64,000 nt of DNA from Pseudomonas sp. ACM7 (GCF_004136015.1 NZ_CP024866.1:927461-991460), one strand, 5' to 3'. Counted from the first letter of the stretch, positions 1 through 9,376 are shown. Numbers and translations: made by a program. The notes: a model not told the origin generated them from the sequence alone.

Positions 1-999
1 GCCCGGTTTGAGGGACGCGGCTTCCAGTTCCTTGCGGTAGGCGATCGAGTCATAACTGGCGTTAGGACCATCATCCCACTCGATTTTCAACGCCTCGCGG
101 CCCTTGATCGCCGCCCAGGTATTGCTGGCCACCACGGCCACGCCGCCCAACGGCTGAAACTCCGAGGGCAGCGGATGGCCTTCGATCTGCACGACCTTGA
201 TCACACCCGGGACCTTCATCGCGGCGCTGGAGTCGACGGACTTGACCTTGCCGCCGTACACCGCAGGACGTGCAATGGTGGCGTAGAGCATGCCGTCGAA
301 ATGGACGTCTGCACCGTAAATGGCGCGGCCATTGACGATGTCGGCACCGTCGATAGCCTTGGTGCCTTCCTTGCCGATGTAGCGGAATTCCGACGGCTGC
401 TTGAGCCGCAGGCTGTCACGCGCCGGTACCGCCAGCGCACCGGCAGCGGCGGCCAATGCACCGTAACCCAGCTCACGACCGGTCGGTTGGTGAATGACTT
501 TATGCAGTTGCGCGCGGCATTCGCTGACCGGCACTTTCCACTGTTCGGCAGCGGCTTGTTCAAGCATGGTCCGCGCGGCAGCACCGCAGCGACGCATCGG
601 CTCGTACCAGTGGCGCATGCTGCGCGAGCCATCGGTGTCCTGGTTGCCGAAGCGCACTTCATCGCCCGGCGCCTGTTGCACCTTCATCATCGCCCAGTCG
701 GCTTCCAGTTCATCGGCCACCACCATCGTCAGGCTGGTGCGCACACCCTGGCCCATTTCCGAACGGTTGCAGACCACGGTCACCGTGCCGTCAGCGGCGA
801 TGCTGACGTACACCTTCGGATCATCGATCCAGCCGTTGGGCATGCCATCGGCGCCGAATTTCTTTTCTTTTTCGGCAGCAAACGCGTCTTGCCAGCCCCA
901 GCTCGCCACCAGTACCAGCGCACTGGTGGCGCCAACGCCTTTGAGGAAACCGCGGCGACTGAGGTTGCTCAGCGCGAAATCATTCGGTAACTGGCTCAT
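1..999 (-). CDS. Molybdopterin-binding aldehyde/isoquinoline oxidoreductase large subunit, IorB-like (3' end outside window)
   Basis: Partial gene: 333 N-terminal codons are present and the rest lies left of base 1. The protein opens with a twin-arginine signal (SRRGFLKG, residues 14-21, then a hydrophobic stretch ending near AFA), so it should be exported folded by Tat. Downstream it reads like the xanthine dehydrogenase family large subunit (N-terminal segments such as EMGQGVRTSLTMVVADELEA and RPAVYGGKVKSVD), which holds the molybdenum cofactor and oxidises N-heterocycles or aldehydes. Its start overlaps the stop of the iron-sulfur subunit gene (ATGA at 996-999), the usual arrangement of iorAB-type pairs. 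The substrate cannot be told from sequence; a cytochrome subunit, if any, would lie outside. Confidence 0.85.
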   Translation of the reverse strand, partial: MSQLPNDFALSNLSRRGFLKGVGATSALVLVASWGWQDAFAAEKEKKFGADGMPNGWIDDPKVYVSIAADGTVTVVCNRSEMGQGVRTSLTMVVADELEADWAMMKVQQAPGDEVRFGNQDTDGSRSMRHWYEPMRRCGAAARTMLEQAAAEQWKVPVSECRAQLHKVIHQPTGRELGYGALAAAAGALAVPARDSLRLKQPSEFRYIGKEGTKAIDGADIVNGRAIYGADVHFDGMLYATIARPAVYGGKVKSVDSSAAMKVPGVIKVVQIEGHPLPSEFQPLGGVAVVASNTWAAIKGREALKIEWDDGPNASYDSIAYRKELEAASLKPG

Positions 1000-1466
1000 G
1001 CCTTGGCCTCCTTCAGGTGAGTGGATGCCTGGCGGATGGCGGTCTTGATGCGGTTGTAAGTGCCGCAGCGGCAAATATTGCCGACCATCGCCTCTTCGAT
1101 CTGTTCGTCGCTGGGGTTCGGGTTGGTCTTGAGCAGCGCCGTGGCGGACATGATCTGCCCGCCCTGACAGAAACCGCACTGGGCCACGGCGGTGTCGAGC
1201 CAGGCTTGCTGGACGACTTGTCCGACCGGGTCGGCGTGCAGGTTGTCGATGGTGGTGACGTTCTGGCCGACCACCGAACCGATCGGCGTGATGCAACTGC
1301 GCGCCGGGGCGCCTTCGATATGGATGGTGCAGGCGCCGCACAGGCCCATGCCGCAGCCGAATTTGGTGCCGTTGTAACCAGCCACGTCGCGGATTGCCCA
1401 GAGCAGCGGCATGTCCTCGGTGACATCGAGTTGATGGTCTTGACCATTGAGCTTCAGGGTAATCAT
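996..1466 (-). CDS. (2Fe-2S)-binding small subunit of molybdenum oxidoreductase, IorA-like
   Basis: A 156-residue ferredoxin-like subunit that passes electrons from the molybdenum subunit encoded just downstream. The N-terminal plant-type cluster motif is visible (CGMGLCGACTIHIEG with a further Cys in APARSC) and the C-terminal all-helical cluster domain has CGFCQGGQ and CRCGTY. I take the ATG at 1466, giving MITLKLNGQDHQL, because the family starts there; an in-frame extension upstream to 1505 adds 13 unrelated residues. The gene overlaps the large subunit by four bases. A perfect 12-bp palindrome lies about 140 bp upstream. Confidence 0.9.
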   Translation of the reverse strand: MITLKLNGQDHQLDVTEDMPLLWAIRDVAGYNGTKFGCGMGLCGACTIHIEGAPARSCITPIGSVVGQNVTTIDNLHADPVGQVVQQAWLDTAVAQCGFCQGGQIMSATALLKTNPNPSDEQIEEAMVGNICRCGTYNRIKTAIRQASTHLKEAKA

Positions 1467-1604
1467 GGGCACGCCCGCATAGTTATTGGTTATGGGGTCG
1501 AGCAATCTGCCGCCTGGGGTTGGCGGTTGGCATCACGCAGATCGGCTCAGGCTAACGAGGCTCTCTTATGCGGACGGTCGCGTCTGCATCGGGCCTTTGG
1601 TGGA

Positions 1605-1616
1605 GCAAACGTTTGC
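1605..1616. promoter_or_regulatory. Palindrome GCAAACGTTTGC, LacI/PurR-family-like operator
   Basis: A perfect 12-bp palindrome in the 1467-1710 intergenic region, upstream of the minus-strand iorAB-like genes. LacI/GalR-family regulators bind palindromes with a central CG of this form (for example the PurR box). Whether a regulator uses it here is inference; no lacI-type gene is visible in the window. Confidence 0.35.
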
Positions 1617-1650
1617 ATCGTTAGGTGGCTAAGTTAACCCAGCATTAACA

Positions 1651-1690
1651 AAAAAGCCCTCCACAGTTAAACGTGTGCAGGGCTTTGAAA
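1651..1690 (-). terminator. Rho-independent terminator after murB
   Basis: Inverted repeat AGCCCTcCACA / TGTGcAGGGCT with an eight-base loop; on the minus strand the stem is followed by a T run (the A run at 1650-1655). It lies 20 bases past the murB stop and so ends the envelope operon. Confidence 0.8.
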
Positions 1691-1710
1691 TCAGTATTGA
1701 AAGCGTAGCC

Positions 1711-2730
1711 TCAATACCGATTTGGCTCCATTTCCAGGTCGACATGAAAACGTTCTGAAATGTCTTCCTGGATACGTTGCGCCAGGTTCAGCAATTGCAG
1801 ACCGGTCGCGTTGCCATAGTTGACCAGCACCAACGCCTGCAATTTATGCACGCCAGCGTCGGCATCACGGAAACCTTTCCAGCCGGCTCGCTCGATCAGC
1901 CAGCCCGCCGCCAGTTTCATCTGCCCGTCGGGTTGCGCGTAGGCCACCAGATCCGGGTATTCACCTTTGAGTTGCGCGACGAGCGCCGCTGGCACCAAAG
2001 GATTCTTGAAGAAGCTGCCGGCATTGCCCAGCACTGCCGGGTCTGGAAGCTTTTCGTTGCGGATACTGCAAATCGCCTGGCTGACATCGGTGGCGGTCGG
2101 GCGATCGATGCCTTGCTCGGTCAGGCGCTGACGCACCGGGCCGTACTCCAGATGCAGGTGCGCGGCGCGGTCCAGGATGAAACGTACCCGCAGGATCAAC
2201 CAACGCCCCGGTTCCTGTTTGAACAGGCTGTCGCGGTAGGCGAAGTTGCATTCTTCCAGGGTGAAGTCCCGCAGGTTGCCGGTCTGGCGATCCAGCGCCG
2301 TCAGGCCGGCGAACACGTCTTTGATCTCTACACCATAGGCGCCGATGTTCTGCATCGGTGCCGCGCCGACGGTGCCGGGGATCAGGCTGAGGTTCTCCAG
2401 CCCCGACAAACCCTGCGCCAGGGTGTGCTGCACGAACGGATGCCAAGGCTCGCCGGCCTCGGCTTCGATCACAACCTTGCTGCCATCATCGCTCAGGATG
2501 CGAATCCCGCGCGTGGCCATGCGCAGCACCAGCGACTGGATATCGGCCGTCAGCAGCAAATTGCTGCCACCGCCAATCACCAGCAGCGGCACGTCATGTT
2601 CCACCGCATAGGCCAGGGCTTCACGCACGTCGGCATCGCTGTGGGCCTCGGCAAACAGCCGGGCCTGAACATCGACGCCAAAGGTGTTGAACGGCTTGAG
2701 CGAAACCTGGGCGCGCACCTGCAAACTCAT
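1711..2730 (-). CDS. murB: UDP-N-acetylenolpyruvoylglucosamine reductase
   Basis: Cytoplasmic FAD enzyme that reduces UDP-GlcNAc-enolpyruvate to UDP-MurNAc with NADPH, the second committed step of peptidoglycan synthesis. The 339 residues match the long type I (E. coli-like) MurB. Visible marks are the FAD-binding VIGGGSNLLL (residues 51-60), GAPMQNIGAYGVEIKDVF in the middle, and GSFFKNP carrying the catalytic serine. It is the last gene of the minus-strand envelope operon, its start overlapping the stop of the phosphatase gene by four bases. Confidence 0.97.
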   Translation of the reverse strand: MSLQVRAQVSLKPFNTFGVDVQARLFAEAHSDADVREALAYAVEHDVPLLVIGGGSNLLLTADIQSLVLRMATRGIRILSDDGSKVVIEAEAGEPWHPFVQHTLAQGLSGLENLSLIPGTVGAAPMQNIGAYGVEIKDVFAGLTALDRQTGNLRDFTLEECNFAYRDSLFKQEPGRWLILRVRFILDRAAHLHLEYGPVRQRLTEQGIDRPTATDVSQAICSIRNEKLPDPAVLGNAGSFFKNPLVPAALVAQLKGEYPDLVAYAQPDGQMKLAAGWLIERAGWKGFRDADAGVHKLQALVLVNYGNATGLQLLNLAQRIQEDISERFHVDLEMEPNRY

Positions 2731-3191
2731 AACCGTCCCTTCAATTCGATCACCAGCAAATCACTGGCGCGCTCGATCAGGTCCAGCACTTGCTCAAAGC
2801 CTTGGTCGCCGTCGTAATACGGATCCGGCACTTCATCGATTTCCGACTGGTAGCGACGCAGGAACAGGTCCAGCTCGGCCTTGCCCCTGGCCGGTTGCAA
2901 GGCCTTGAGATTGCGCAGGTTGCTGTGGTCCATCGCCAGAATCAGATCGTAAGTGGCGAAATCGGCGCGAGACACTTGCTGGGCGCGCTGAGCGGACAGG
3001 TCATAACCGCGCAGCTTGGCCGCCGCCTGACTGCGCTTGTCCGGGGCCTTGCCGACGTGCCAGTCACCGGTACCGGCGGAGGCGACTTCGATTAGATCGG
3101 CCAGCCCCGCTTCTCGCAGTTTGTGTCGCAACACGCCTTCAGCCGTGGGCGATCGGCAGATGTTGCCCAGGCAGACAAACAAAACCCGCAT
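2727..3191 (-). CDS. Low-molecular-weight protein-tyrosine phosphatase
   Basis: A 154-residue cytosolic phosphatase. The P-loop CLGNICRS (residues 7-14, nucleophile Cys7, Arg13) sits at the N-terminus and the general-acid loop DPYYDGDQGF near residue 122, both diagnostic of the LMW-PTP family. Relatives remove phosphate from tyrosine kinases of polysaccharide export or from arginine residues; the substrate here is unknown since no kinase gene is nearby. It abuts kdsB (shared base 3191) and overlaps murB, so it is co-transcribed with cell-wall genes. Confidence 0.93.
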   Translation of the reverse strand: MRVLFVCLGNICRSPTAEGVLRHKLREAGLADLIEVASAGTGDWHVGKAPDKRSQAAAKLRGYDLSAQRAQQVSRADFATYDLILAMDHSNLRNLKALQPARGKAELDLFLRRYQSEIDEVPDPYYDGDQGFEQVLDLIERASDLLVIELKGRL

Positions 3192-3955
3192 CAGGCCTCC
3201 AGCAGGCGACGAACGCGCTCAAGGTCTTCAACGGTATCGACGCCGGTCGGCGGTGCGATCAGCGCGTCCGCGACGTGAATCCGCACGCCGTGCCACAGGG
3301 CACGCAGTTGTTCCAGGGATTCGGTATTTTCCAGCCAGCATGGGCCCCAGCTGACGAAGTCATGCAGGAAACCGGCGCGGTAGGCATAAATGCCAATGTG
3401 CCGACGATACGGCACGCCTTCCGGCAATTGCTCGCGGCTTTTGGCGAACGCGTCCCGGGCCCACGGCAACGTGGCACGACTGAAGGTCAGCGCCAGGCCA
3501 TTAAGGTCGCTGACAACCTTGACCACGTTGGGATTGAACAGGGTTTCCACGTCTTCGATCGGCTCAGCCAATGTCGCCATGCGCGCTTCAGTGTGGGCGG
3601 CCAGATTGGCGGCAACCTGATCAATCACGCTCGGCGGGATCAACGGTTCGTCACCCTGAACGTTGACCACAATGGCGTCGGGCCCCAGGCCCAGCTTCGC
3701 GGCAACTTCGGCCAAACGGTCGGTGCCCGAATTGTGATCTTCGCGGGTCAGCACCACTTCAGCGCCAAACCCGTTGCAGGCCTCGACGATGCGCGCATCG
3801 TCAGTGGCCACCACCACGCGCTGGGCGCTGCTTTTGCTCGCCTGTTCCCAGACGTGCTGGATCATCGGCTTGCCGGCGATCAGCAGCAGCGGTTTGCCCG
3901 GCAAGCGGGTGGAGGCGTAGCGCGATGGAATGACAACGGTAAAGGCTGTGGTCAT
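3191..3955 (-). CDS. kdsB: 3-deoxy-manno-octulosonate cytidylyltransferase
   Basis: Activates Kdo as CMP-Kdo for lipopolysaccharide inner core synthesis. The 254 residues begin with the nucleotide-binding [18 protein letters not shown] (residues 7-24) and contain VQGDEPLIP, the conserved metal/nucleotide loop. Its start overlaps the Trm112-like gene upstream and its stop overlaps the phosphatase gene downstream. Together with lpxK in the same operon it ties the transcript to LPS production. Confidence 0.97.
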   Translation of the reverse strand: MTTAFTVVIPSRYASTRLPGKPLLLIAGKPMIQHVWEQASKSSAQRVVVATDDARIVEACNGFGAEVVLTREDHNSGTDRLAEVAAKLGLGPDAIVVNVQGDEPLIPPSVIDQVAANLAAHTEARMATLAEPIEDVETLFNPNVVKVVSDLNGLALTFSRATLPWARDAFAKSREQLPEGVPYRRHIGIYAYRAGFLHDFVSWGPCWLENTESLEQLRALWHGVRIHVADALIAPPTGVDTVEDLERVRRLLEA

Positions 3956-4137
3956 TTATCCAGACGCTCGTCGGTGGTCAGGGTGCGGGCTTCGGTTTCG
4001 AGCATCACCGGGATGCCGTCGCGAATCGGGTAAGCCAGGCCTGCGCCCTTGCTGATCAGCTCGGTTTTGTCGGCGCTGAGCTTGAGCGGGCCTTTGCAGA
4101 CCGGGCAAGCGAGGATATCGAGCAATTTGGTGTCCAT
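3952..4137 (-). CDS. Trm112 family protein (YcaR-like)
   Basis: A 61-residue protein ([18 protein letters not shown]...) with a single CPVC pair at residues 11-14. This is the bacterial Trm112/UPF0434 family, usually found next to lpxK and kdsB. In eukaryotes Trm112 activates methyltransferases; a similar partner role in bacteria is plausible but not shown by the sequence. I start at the ATG at 4137; a longer reading frame upstream overlaps lpxK and has no family resemblance. Overlaps kdsB by four bases. Confidence 0.93.
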   Translation of the reverse strand: MDTKLLDILACPVCKGPLKLSADKTELISKGAGLAYPIRDGIPVMLETEARTLTTDERLDK

Positions 4138-4160
4138 GAGCATTCCCTGGATAAATGGAT

Positions 4161-5171
4161 TTAAGGCAAAAGACGAGCCGGCAACAGGCGCATCAGCTGC
4201 GTATCGAACCAGGCCACGAAGGCCGGCGATGGCGCAGCATCGACCGCCAGGTACCACCAATCGGCGGCGGCGAAGGCACGGCACTTCACCGCGTCCTTTT
4301 CGGTCATCACCAACGGTAATGACGGTGTGAAATTCAAGGCCTGCACGCTGTATTCGGCGTGGTCGGCAAACGCATGCGGGACTGGCCGCCAGTGTAGCGT
4401 TTCGAGAGTTGTGAAGAAACGCTGCGGATTGCCGATCCCGGCCACGGCATGCAGCGTCTGGCCAGCGGGAAAGTGGTCGAGGGGACGCCGCTCGCCGCTT
4501 TGCAGATTGATCAATTCGGTGGGTCGAAGCTGGAAGGCAAAACCGTCGGCGCGATCGGCATCGGCACCGTTGTACAGCACCGCGTCGACGCTTTGCAGAC
4601 GCTCGGCCGGTTCGCGCAACGGCCCGGCGGGCAGGCAACGCTGGTTGCCCAGGCCGCGGGCGGCGTCGATCAGCACCAGTTCAAGGTCACGGGCCAGACG
4701 GTAATGCTGCATGCCGTCGTCGGACAGGATCAGGTCCAGTGGCTCACTCTCCAGCAGCGCTTTGACGGCGCGGCTGCGGTCGGGGTCGATCATCAACGGG
4801 ACGCCGGTGCGCTGGACGATCAACAGCGGTTCGTCGCCTGCGATATCGGCGCTTTGATCCGCCTCAACCCGCCAAGGCAGTTGCGGCGGTTTGGCGCCGT
4901 AACCCCGGCTGACCACGCCGACCCGTAAACCGCTGCGCTGGCAGTGCTGGATCATCCAGAGAATCAGCGGCGTCTTGCCGGTGCCGCCGACGGTGATGTT
5001 ACCGACCACGATCAACGGCACGGGGGGCTGATAGATCTCGCCCTCACCCGCCAGAAAACGCTTGCGCTTGTTATTGACCACGCGCCGATACAGCCACTCC
5101 AGCGGCTGCAACAGCTTCAGGGCCGGATGACCTTGGTACCACGCGGCGAGCAAGCGATCGGACATGGCCAT
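4161..5171 (-). CDS. lpxK: Tetraacyldisaccharide 4'-kinase
   Basis: Inner-membrane kinase that phosphorylates the 4' position of lipid A disaccharide, giving lipid IVA. 336 residues; N-terminal membrane-associated helix, then Walker A region [18 protein letters not shown] around residues 56-73. The start codon shares base 5171 with the end of the upstream exbD-like gene. LpxK followed by the Trm112-like gene and kdsB is a common LPS operon order. Confidence 0.97.
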   Translation of the reverse strand: MAMSDRLLAAWYQGHPALKLLQPLEWLYRRVVNNKRKRFLAGEGEIYQPPVPLIVVGNITVGGTGKTPLILWMIQHCQRSGLRVGVVSRGYGAKPPQLPWRVEADQSADIAGDEPLLIVQRTGVPLMIDPDRSRAVKALLESEPLDLILSDDGMQHYRLARDLELVLIDAARGLGNQRCLPAGPLREPAERLQSVDAVLYNGADADRADGFAFQLRPTELINLQSGERRPLDHFPAGQTLHAVAGIGNPQRFFTTLETLHWRPVPHAFADHAEYSVQALNFTPSLPLVMTEKDAVKCRAFAAADWWYLAVDAAPSPAFVAWFDTQLMRLLPARLLP

Positions 5172-5602
5172 CAGGGCGCGGGCGGCGCCGCCTCGACAGT
5201 GGTCATGCGCAGGTGACTGAAACCGAGTTTACCGGCGGCGTCCATAGCGGTAATGACCGACTGATGCTGAGTCTTGCCATCAGCGCTGATGGACAGCGGC
5301 AGGTTGGTGTCGCCACTGGATTCTTTCTGCAGCGCGTCCATCAGGGTGGCCAGATCGTTTTTCGACAACAATTGGTTGTTAACCGAGAATACGCCCTCGG
5401 CGCTGATGGCAACGTCCAGATGCTTGACCTGCTGGTCTTCGGCAGGCGAACCGCTGACCGCTTCCGGCAGATCGACGCGCAATTGGGTTTCACGGGTAAA
5501 CGTGGTGGTGACAACGAAAAACAGCAGCAGGATGAACACTACGTCGATCAGCGACGCGAGGTTGATATCCACATTCTCCCGTTGCTTGCGGCGGAATTTC
5601 AC
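5171..5602 (-). CDS. ExbD/TolR family proton-channel component
   Basis: 143 residues with one N-terminal membrane helix ([20 protein letters not shown]) containing the conserved aspartate (Asp20) that carries protons in ExbD/TolR, followed by a periplasmic domain. Works with the ExbB/TolQ-like protein encoded immediately upstream (overlap 5599-5602). With no tonB or tolA beside it, the energised partner is unclear; the location between comEC and lpxK is conserved in pseudomonads and suggests a role in envelope transport. Confidence 0.92.
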   Translation of the reverse strand: MKFRRKQRENVDINLASLIDVVFILLLFFVVTTTFTRETQLRVDLPEAVSGSPAEDQQVKHLDVAISAEGVFSVNNQLLSKNDLATLMDALQKESSGDTNLPLSISADGKTQHQSVITAMDAAGKLGFSHLRMTTVEAAPPAP

Positions 5603-6264
5603 GCTTTGCCCCCATTCAGGTCAACATCACGATCGCCCTGTACCACTTCGACCAGTTTGATCGCTTCCTGCTCCATGCCCACCACCAGTTCATCGATCCG
5701 GCGTTGCAGGAAACGGTGGAAGAATACCGACGGGATACCGACCATCAAGCCTGCGGCCGTGGTTATCAGCGCCTTGGAGATACCACCAGCCAACACGGCG
5801 GCATTGGTGGTCATGCCCGAGCCCATGAAGGCGCTGAAGATATCGATCATGCCCAATACCGTCCCCAACAGCCCCAGCAACGGGGCCATGGCGGCGATGG
5901 TGCCTAACGCGTTGATGTAGCGTTCGAGCTCGTGAATCACTCGCGCGGCGGCTTCTTCAATGCACTCCTTCATGATCTCGCGACCATGCCTGGAGTTGGC
6001 CAGACCGGCAGCCAGGATCTCGCCCAACGGCGAGTTGGCGCGCAGTTCCTTGAGTTTGTCTTTATTGAGTTGTTTGTCCTTGATCCAGACCCAGACCTGC
6101 CCGAGCAAATGCTCCGGGGTCACACGGCTGGCTCGCAGGGTCCAGAGACGTTCGGCGACGATCGCCATGGCTGCGATGGAACTCAGAATGATCGGTATCA
6201 TCATCCATCCGCCGGATTTGACCAATTCCCACACAGTGATAGTCCCCTCGAAAAAGTGCGCCAC
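5599..6264 (-). CDS. MotA/TolQ/ExbB family proton-channel protein
   Basis: 221 residues with an N-terminal membrane helix (GGWMMIPIILSSIAAMAIVAERLW) and two closely spaced C-terminal helices (IAAMAPLLGLLGTVLGMIDI and ALITTAAGLMVGIPSVFFHRF) containing the family's conserved Pro and Thr residues. Forms the proton channel with the ExbD-like protein; the two genes overlap by four bases. A shorter start at MWELVKSGG is possible. First gene after the 68-bp gap that follows comEC. Confidence 0.92.
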   Translation of the reverse strand: MAHFFEGTITVWELVKSGGWMMIPIILSSIAAMAIVAERLWTLRASRVTPEHLLGQVWVWIKDKQLNKDKLKELRANSPLGEILAAGLANSRHGREIMKECIEEAAARVIHELERYINALGTIAAMAPLLGLLGTVLGMIDIFSAFMGSGMTTNAAVLAGGISKALITTAAGLMVGIPSVFFHRFLQRRIDELVVGMEQEAIKLVEVVQGDRDVDLNGGKA

Positions 6265-6332
6265 TCTAACATAGGGGGTCGGCGCACCGAAAACCGCGAT
6301 GTCGCATCCGGTCGAGCGTTAATCACTCGGAG

Positions 6333-8555
6333 TCATTGCGCAGAGCGCCAGAAACGCCGTTCTTGACGCATCGTCCATGGCGGCTTGAAGCGTCCCAGTT
6401 GCAGACGGATGGCACCCTGCTCGGCGCTGTCATGGATCGATATGCCGCGCTTTCGATAGCGCGCCATGATCGTGGGATGGGGATGACCGAATGAATTGCC
6501 CTGACCGCGGGAGATCAACACCGCTTGGGGCTGCAACGCGGCAAGCAACGCCATCGATGACGAACTGCGACTGCCGTGGTGCGGCGCCTGCAACCAATCG
6601 GTGGTGACGGCCAGTGGACTGTCGAGCAGCGCCCGCTCGGCTGCGGCATCTATATCACCGGTCAATAACAGACGCTCACCGTTGGCTTCTATCTGCAGGA
6701 CGCAGGATTTTTGATTGCTGTCGCTGGCCGAAGACCATTGCCAGAGCTGGAACCTCACATCATCCCAGATCCATTGCTTGCCACTCTCGCAGCCTTCTGC
6801 CTGCAACTCGGCCGGCAGCGCCAGGGGATCGCCACTGACCACCCGTTTCACCGGCAGGCCATTGGCAACGGCCCGGGCGCCGCCCGCATGATCGGCGTCG
6901 GCATGGCTGATCAGCATCAAATCGAGTCCATTCACGCCCAGTTTGCGTAATGTCGGCAGCACCACCCGCTCACCCAGGTCGAAATCGCCGAAACGTGGCC
7001 CGGTGTCATATAACAGTGCGTGATGACGGGTGCGCACCAGGATTGCCAAACCCTGGCCGACATCCAGCTGCCAGACTTCGGCGATGCCTTCAGGCAAGAC
7101 CTGCCTGGGTGGAAAAACCAGCAACAGCAGCATCGGCCAACCCAACGAGCGAAACGGCACACCTCGAGGTATCAATAGTAGAAAGGCACCGAGTGTGCCG
7201 AGTGCCCATATCCACAACGGGATGGCCACCGGCACCCACGCGGGCAAGTACCCGGCCATCAGCGTCAGGCCCTTGAACAAGAGGTCGATCAAACCTCCTG
7301 CCAACCACAGCAACCCTTCGCCCACGTAAGGAAGGGGTAAAAGCAACGTACCCAGCAGTGCCGGAGGCAGCACCACCAGACTGATCCACGGCACCGCGAG
7401 CAAATTGGCCACCGGCCCGCTGAGACTGATCGGCAACCCGAGCACCAGCAGCAACGGGCACAGACCAATCGCGATCAGCCATTGGGCGCGGGTCCACGTT
7501 TGCCACCAACGCCATGGGCCCAGCCGACCACCGAAGGTGAAGATCAACACCGCCACCGCCGCGAACGACAGCCAAAAACCCGGTTGCAGACTCGCCAGCG
7601 GATCCAGCAGCAAAACACCGTCGAGCGCCAGCAACAGCGGCCACCAGGCGCCGAGGTGACGAAATCGCAGGCGCCACAACAGCACCAGACCGATCATCAT
7701 GCAGGCCCGCCGCACCGGCACCTCGAAACCGGCCAGCAGCCCATAACCGAGAGCGGCCGCGAACGCGAGTCCACAGGCCCACGGCAGCCAAGGCAAGCGT
7801 TTCGGCCACAGGCCATAACGGGCCAGCCCGGCGATCAACAGATACACCAGCCCTGCCAACAACCCGATGTGTTGTCCGGAAATCACCAACAGATGGACGG
7901 TGCCGGTGTCTTGCAGCACCTGCCAGTCTTCGCGACTCAGTCCGGCGCCGTCCCCCAGCACCAACGCAGTCAGCGCTCCCGTTCGCCCTTGGGCATCCAC
8001 GGCCTGCAAGCGCTGACGGATGCCGTCGCGCCAGGCCCATTGGGCTTCCTTGAGTCGCTGGCCATCCTTGACCGTCCCGGTAGCGCCGATACGTTGCGCC
8101 AACAGCCAGGCGTCGTAATCGAAGGCATGGGGATTAAGCAGCCCCGCAGGACGCTTCAACTTGACCGCCAGTCGCCAATGTTCGCCGCTGTTGACCGGCG
8201 GCCCGTCATACCAGGCCAGGCGTATCCGTTGCGGCACCTTGCCGTGTCGCGACCGGGCGTCCGCCAACTCGAAACGCACGACGGCCTCATTGTTCTGGGG
8301 CAATCCCGTCACCCGACCTTCGACCCAACGGGTTTCGCCATCAAGGCTCATCGGCAGCCGATCATCCAGCGCCCACTGTGCATTCGCGCCTGCCCAACTG
8401 AAGCCGAACAGGAAAAATGCCAGTGGATAGCTGCGAAACGGCAGCAACATCAAACCGATTACCGGCAGCAACATCCATAACCAGACCGGCGGTAATACCG
8501 GTAAAAAACGCAGGATCAACAGACCCAACGCCAGCGCCATCATCCCTGTGCGCAT
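6333..8555 (-). CDS. comEC: DNA internalisation-related competence protein ComEC/Rec2
   Basis: 740-residue polytopic inner-membrane protein. An N-terminal soluble OB-like domain follows the first helices, then the Competence domain with about eight membrane segments (for example HLLVISGQHIGLLAGLVYLL), and a C-terminal metallo-beta-lactamase-like domain with LISHADADHAGG. In competent bacteria ComEC forms the channel that takes single-stranded DNA across the inner membrane and the C-terminal domain may degrade the other strand. Reads in the same direction as the exbB/exbD genes 68 bp downstream, and is divergent from the DUF2062 gene. Confidence 0.95.
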   Translation of the reverse strand: MRTGMMALALGLLILRFLPVLPPVWLWMLLPVIGLMLLPFRSYPLAFFLFGFSWAGANAQWALDDRLPMSLDGETRWVEGRVTGLPQNNEAVVRFELADARSRHGKVPQRIRLAWYDGPPVNSGEHWRLAVKLKRPAGLLNPHAFDYDAWLLAQRIGATGTVKDGQRLKEAQWAWRDGIRQRLQAVDAQGRTGALTALVLGDGAGLSREDWQVLQDTGTVHLLVISGQHIGLLAGLVYLLIAGLARYGLWPKRLPWLPWACGLAFAAALGYGLLAGFEVPVRRACMMIGLVLLWRLRFRHLGAWWPLLLALDGVLLLDPLASLQPGFWLSFAAVAVLIFTFGGRLGPWRWWQTWTRAQWLIAIGLCPLLLVLGLPISLSGPVANLLAVPWISLVVLPPALLGTLLLPLPYVGEGLLWLAGGLIDLLFKGLTLMAGYLPAWVPVAIPLWIWALGTLGAFLLLIPRGVPFRSLGWPMLLLLVFPPRQVLPEGIAEVWQLDVGQGLAILVRTRHHALLYDTGPRFGDFDLGERVVLPTLRKLGVNGLDLMLISHADADHAGGARAVANGLPVKRVVSGDPLALPAELQAEGCESGKQWIWDDVRFQLWQWSSASDSNQKSCVLQIEANGERLLLTGDIDAAAERALLDSPLAVTTDWLQAPHHGSRSSSSMALLAALQPQAVLISRGQGNSFGHPHPTIMARYRKRGISIHDSAEQGAIRLQLGRFKPPWTMRQERRFWRSAQ

Positions 8556-8690
8556 ACGCCCGTCCTTGAGAGTCCCCTCCTAGGCATAGCCGGCTAATCG
8601 CACGGGCATCGTTATTAATTGTCACAAAGTCTGAATGGGCGGTGCATAGAATCCAGACATACTTGCCGCCTTAACCGACCGAGAAGCCTT

Positions 8691-9209
8691 ATGCCCCGGC
8701 GCTTATTCAAACGTTACATGCCAGACCCGACCAGCATCAAGGAACACAAATCCTTACGCTTTCTCGGCACCCTGCTGCATGACCCGAACCTCTGGCACCT
8801 CAACCGCCATTCCGTCGCACGAGCCATGGCGGTTGGTCTGTTCGCGGCGTTCCTGCCGATTCCGTTGCAGATGCTGGTCGCCGCCATTCTCGCCATCATG
8901 GTGCGCGGCAACATGCCGATTGCGGTCAGCCTGGTCTGGCTGACCAACCCGATCACCATGCCGGCGGTGTTCTTCTGCACTTACCAGACCGGTGCCTGGC
9001 TGATGGACGTTCCCACCCGCCATTTACCGGACGAATTGACCTGGGAATGGATCAGCGGCGAACTCTCGACTCTTTGGCAGCCGTTTTTACTCGGCTCGGT
9101 GGTGACGGGACTGGTGCTCGGCGCACTCGCCTATTGCCTGACCATGATGTATTGGCGCTGGTGGGTCGGGCGGCAGTGGCGGCGACGCCAGAAAAGACGG
9201 ATGCAGTGA
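8691..9209 (+). CDS. DUF2062 domain membrane protein
   Basis: 172 residues starting MPRRLFKRYMP at the ATG at 8691. The DUF2062 hallmark is visible: a short basic N-terminus, NRHSVARAMAVGLFAAFLPIP leading into a membrane helix, LVWLTNPITMPAVFF, and a final helix followed by a very basic tail (WRRRQKRRMQ). Inner membrane, function unknown. It is divergent from comEC and followed by a good terminator. Confidence 0.9.
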   Translation: MPRRLFKRYMPDPTSIKEHKSLRFLGTLLHDPNLWHLNRHSVARAMAVGLFAAFLPIPLQMLVAAILAIMVRGNMPIAVSLVWLTNPITMPAVFFCTYQTGAWLMDVPTRHLPDELTWEWISGELSTLWQPFLLGSVVTGLVLGALAYCLTMMYWRWWVGRQWRRRQKRRMQ

Positions 9210-9216
9210 ACGCAAA

Positions 9217-9247
9217 ACGGCCTCCACTTGGGAGGCCGTTTGTTTTT
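9217..9247 (+). terminator. Rho-independent terminator
   Basis: AACGGCCTCC, five-base loop, GGAGGCCGTT, then TGTTTTT. It begins eight bases past the DUF2062 stop. Confidence 0.88.
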
Positions 9248-9263
9248 GCGGTGTTTGGACTGA

Positions 9264-9357
9264 CGCCTTCGCGAGCAAGCCCGCTCCCACAGGGGATCTT
9301 CGTTACGACATAGATCCAGTGTGGGAGCGGGCTTGCTCCGGGCGGCGTTCCGACGAA
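9264..9357. repeat. Paired REP element
   Basis: Two REP units in inverted orientation (gcgagcaagcccgctccca at 9271 and its complement at 9320-9336) separated by about 30 bp. The right unit carries the longer variant tail CCGGGCGGCGTTCCGACGA also seen at 32716 and 60450. Confidence 0.85.
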
Positions 9358-9376
9358 GCAGGCGACTCGGGGTCCC

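Noticed and set aside
3952..4638. Long 228-codon reading of the Trm112-like gene
   Set aside because: The N-terminal 167 codons overlap lpxK in another frame and are Arg/Ala-rich; only the last 61 codons match the family.
8619..8652. TTGTCA and TAGAAT upstream of the DUF2062 gene as a promoter
   Set aside because: The spacing of 22 bp is outside the usual range.
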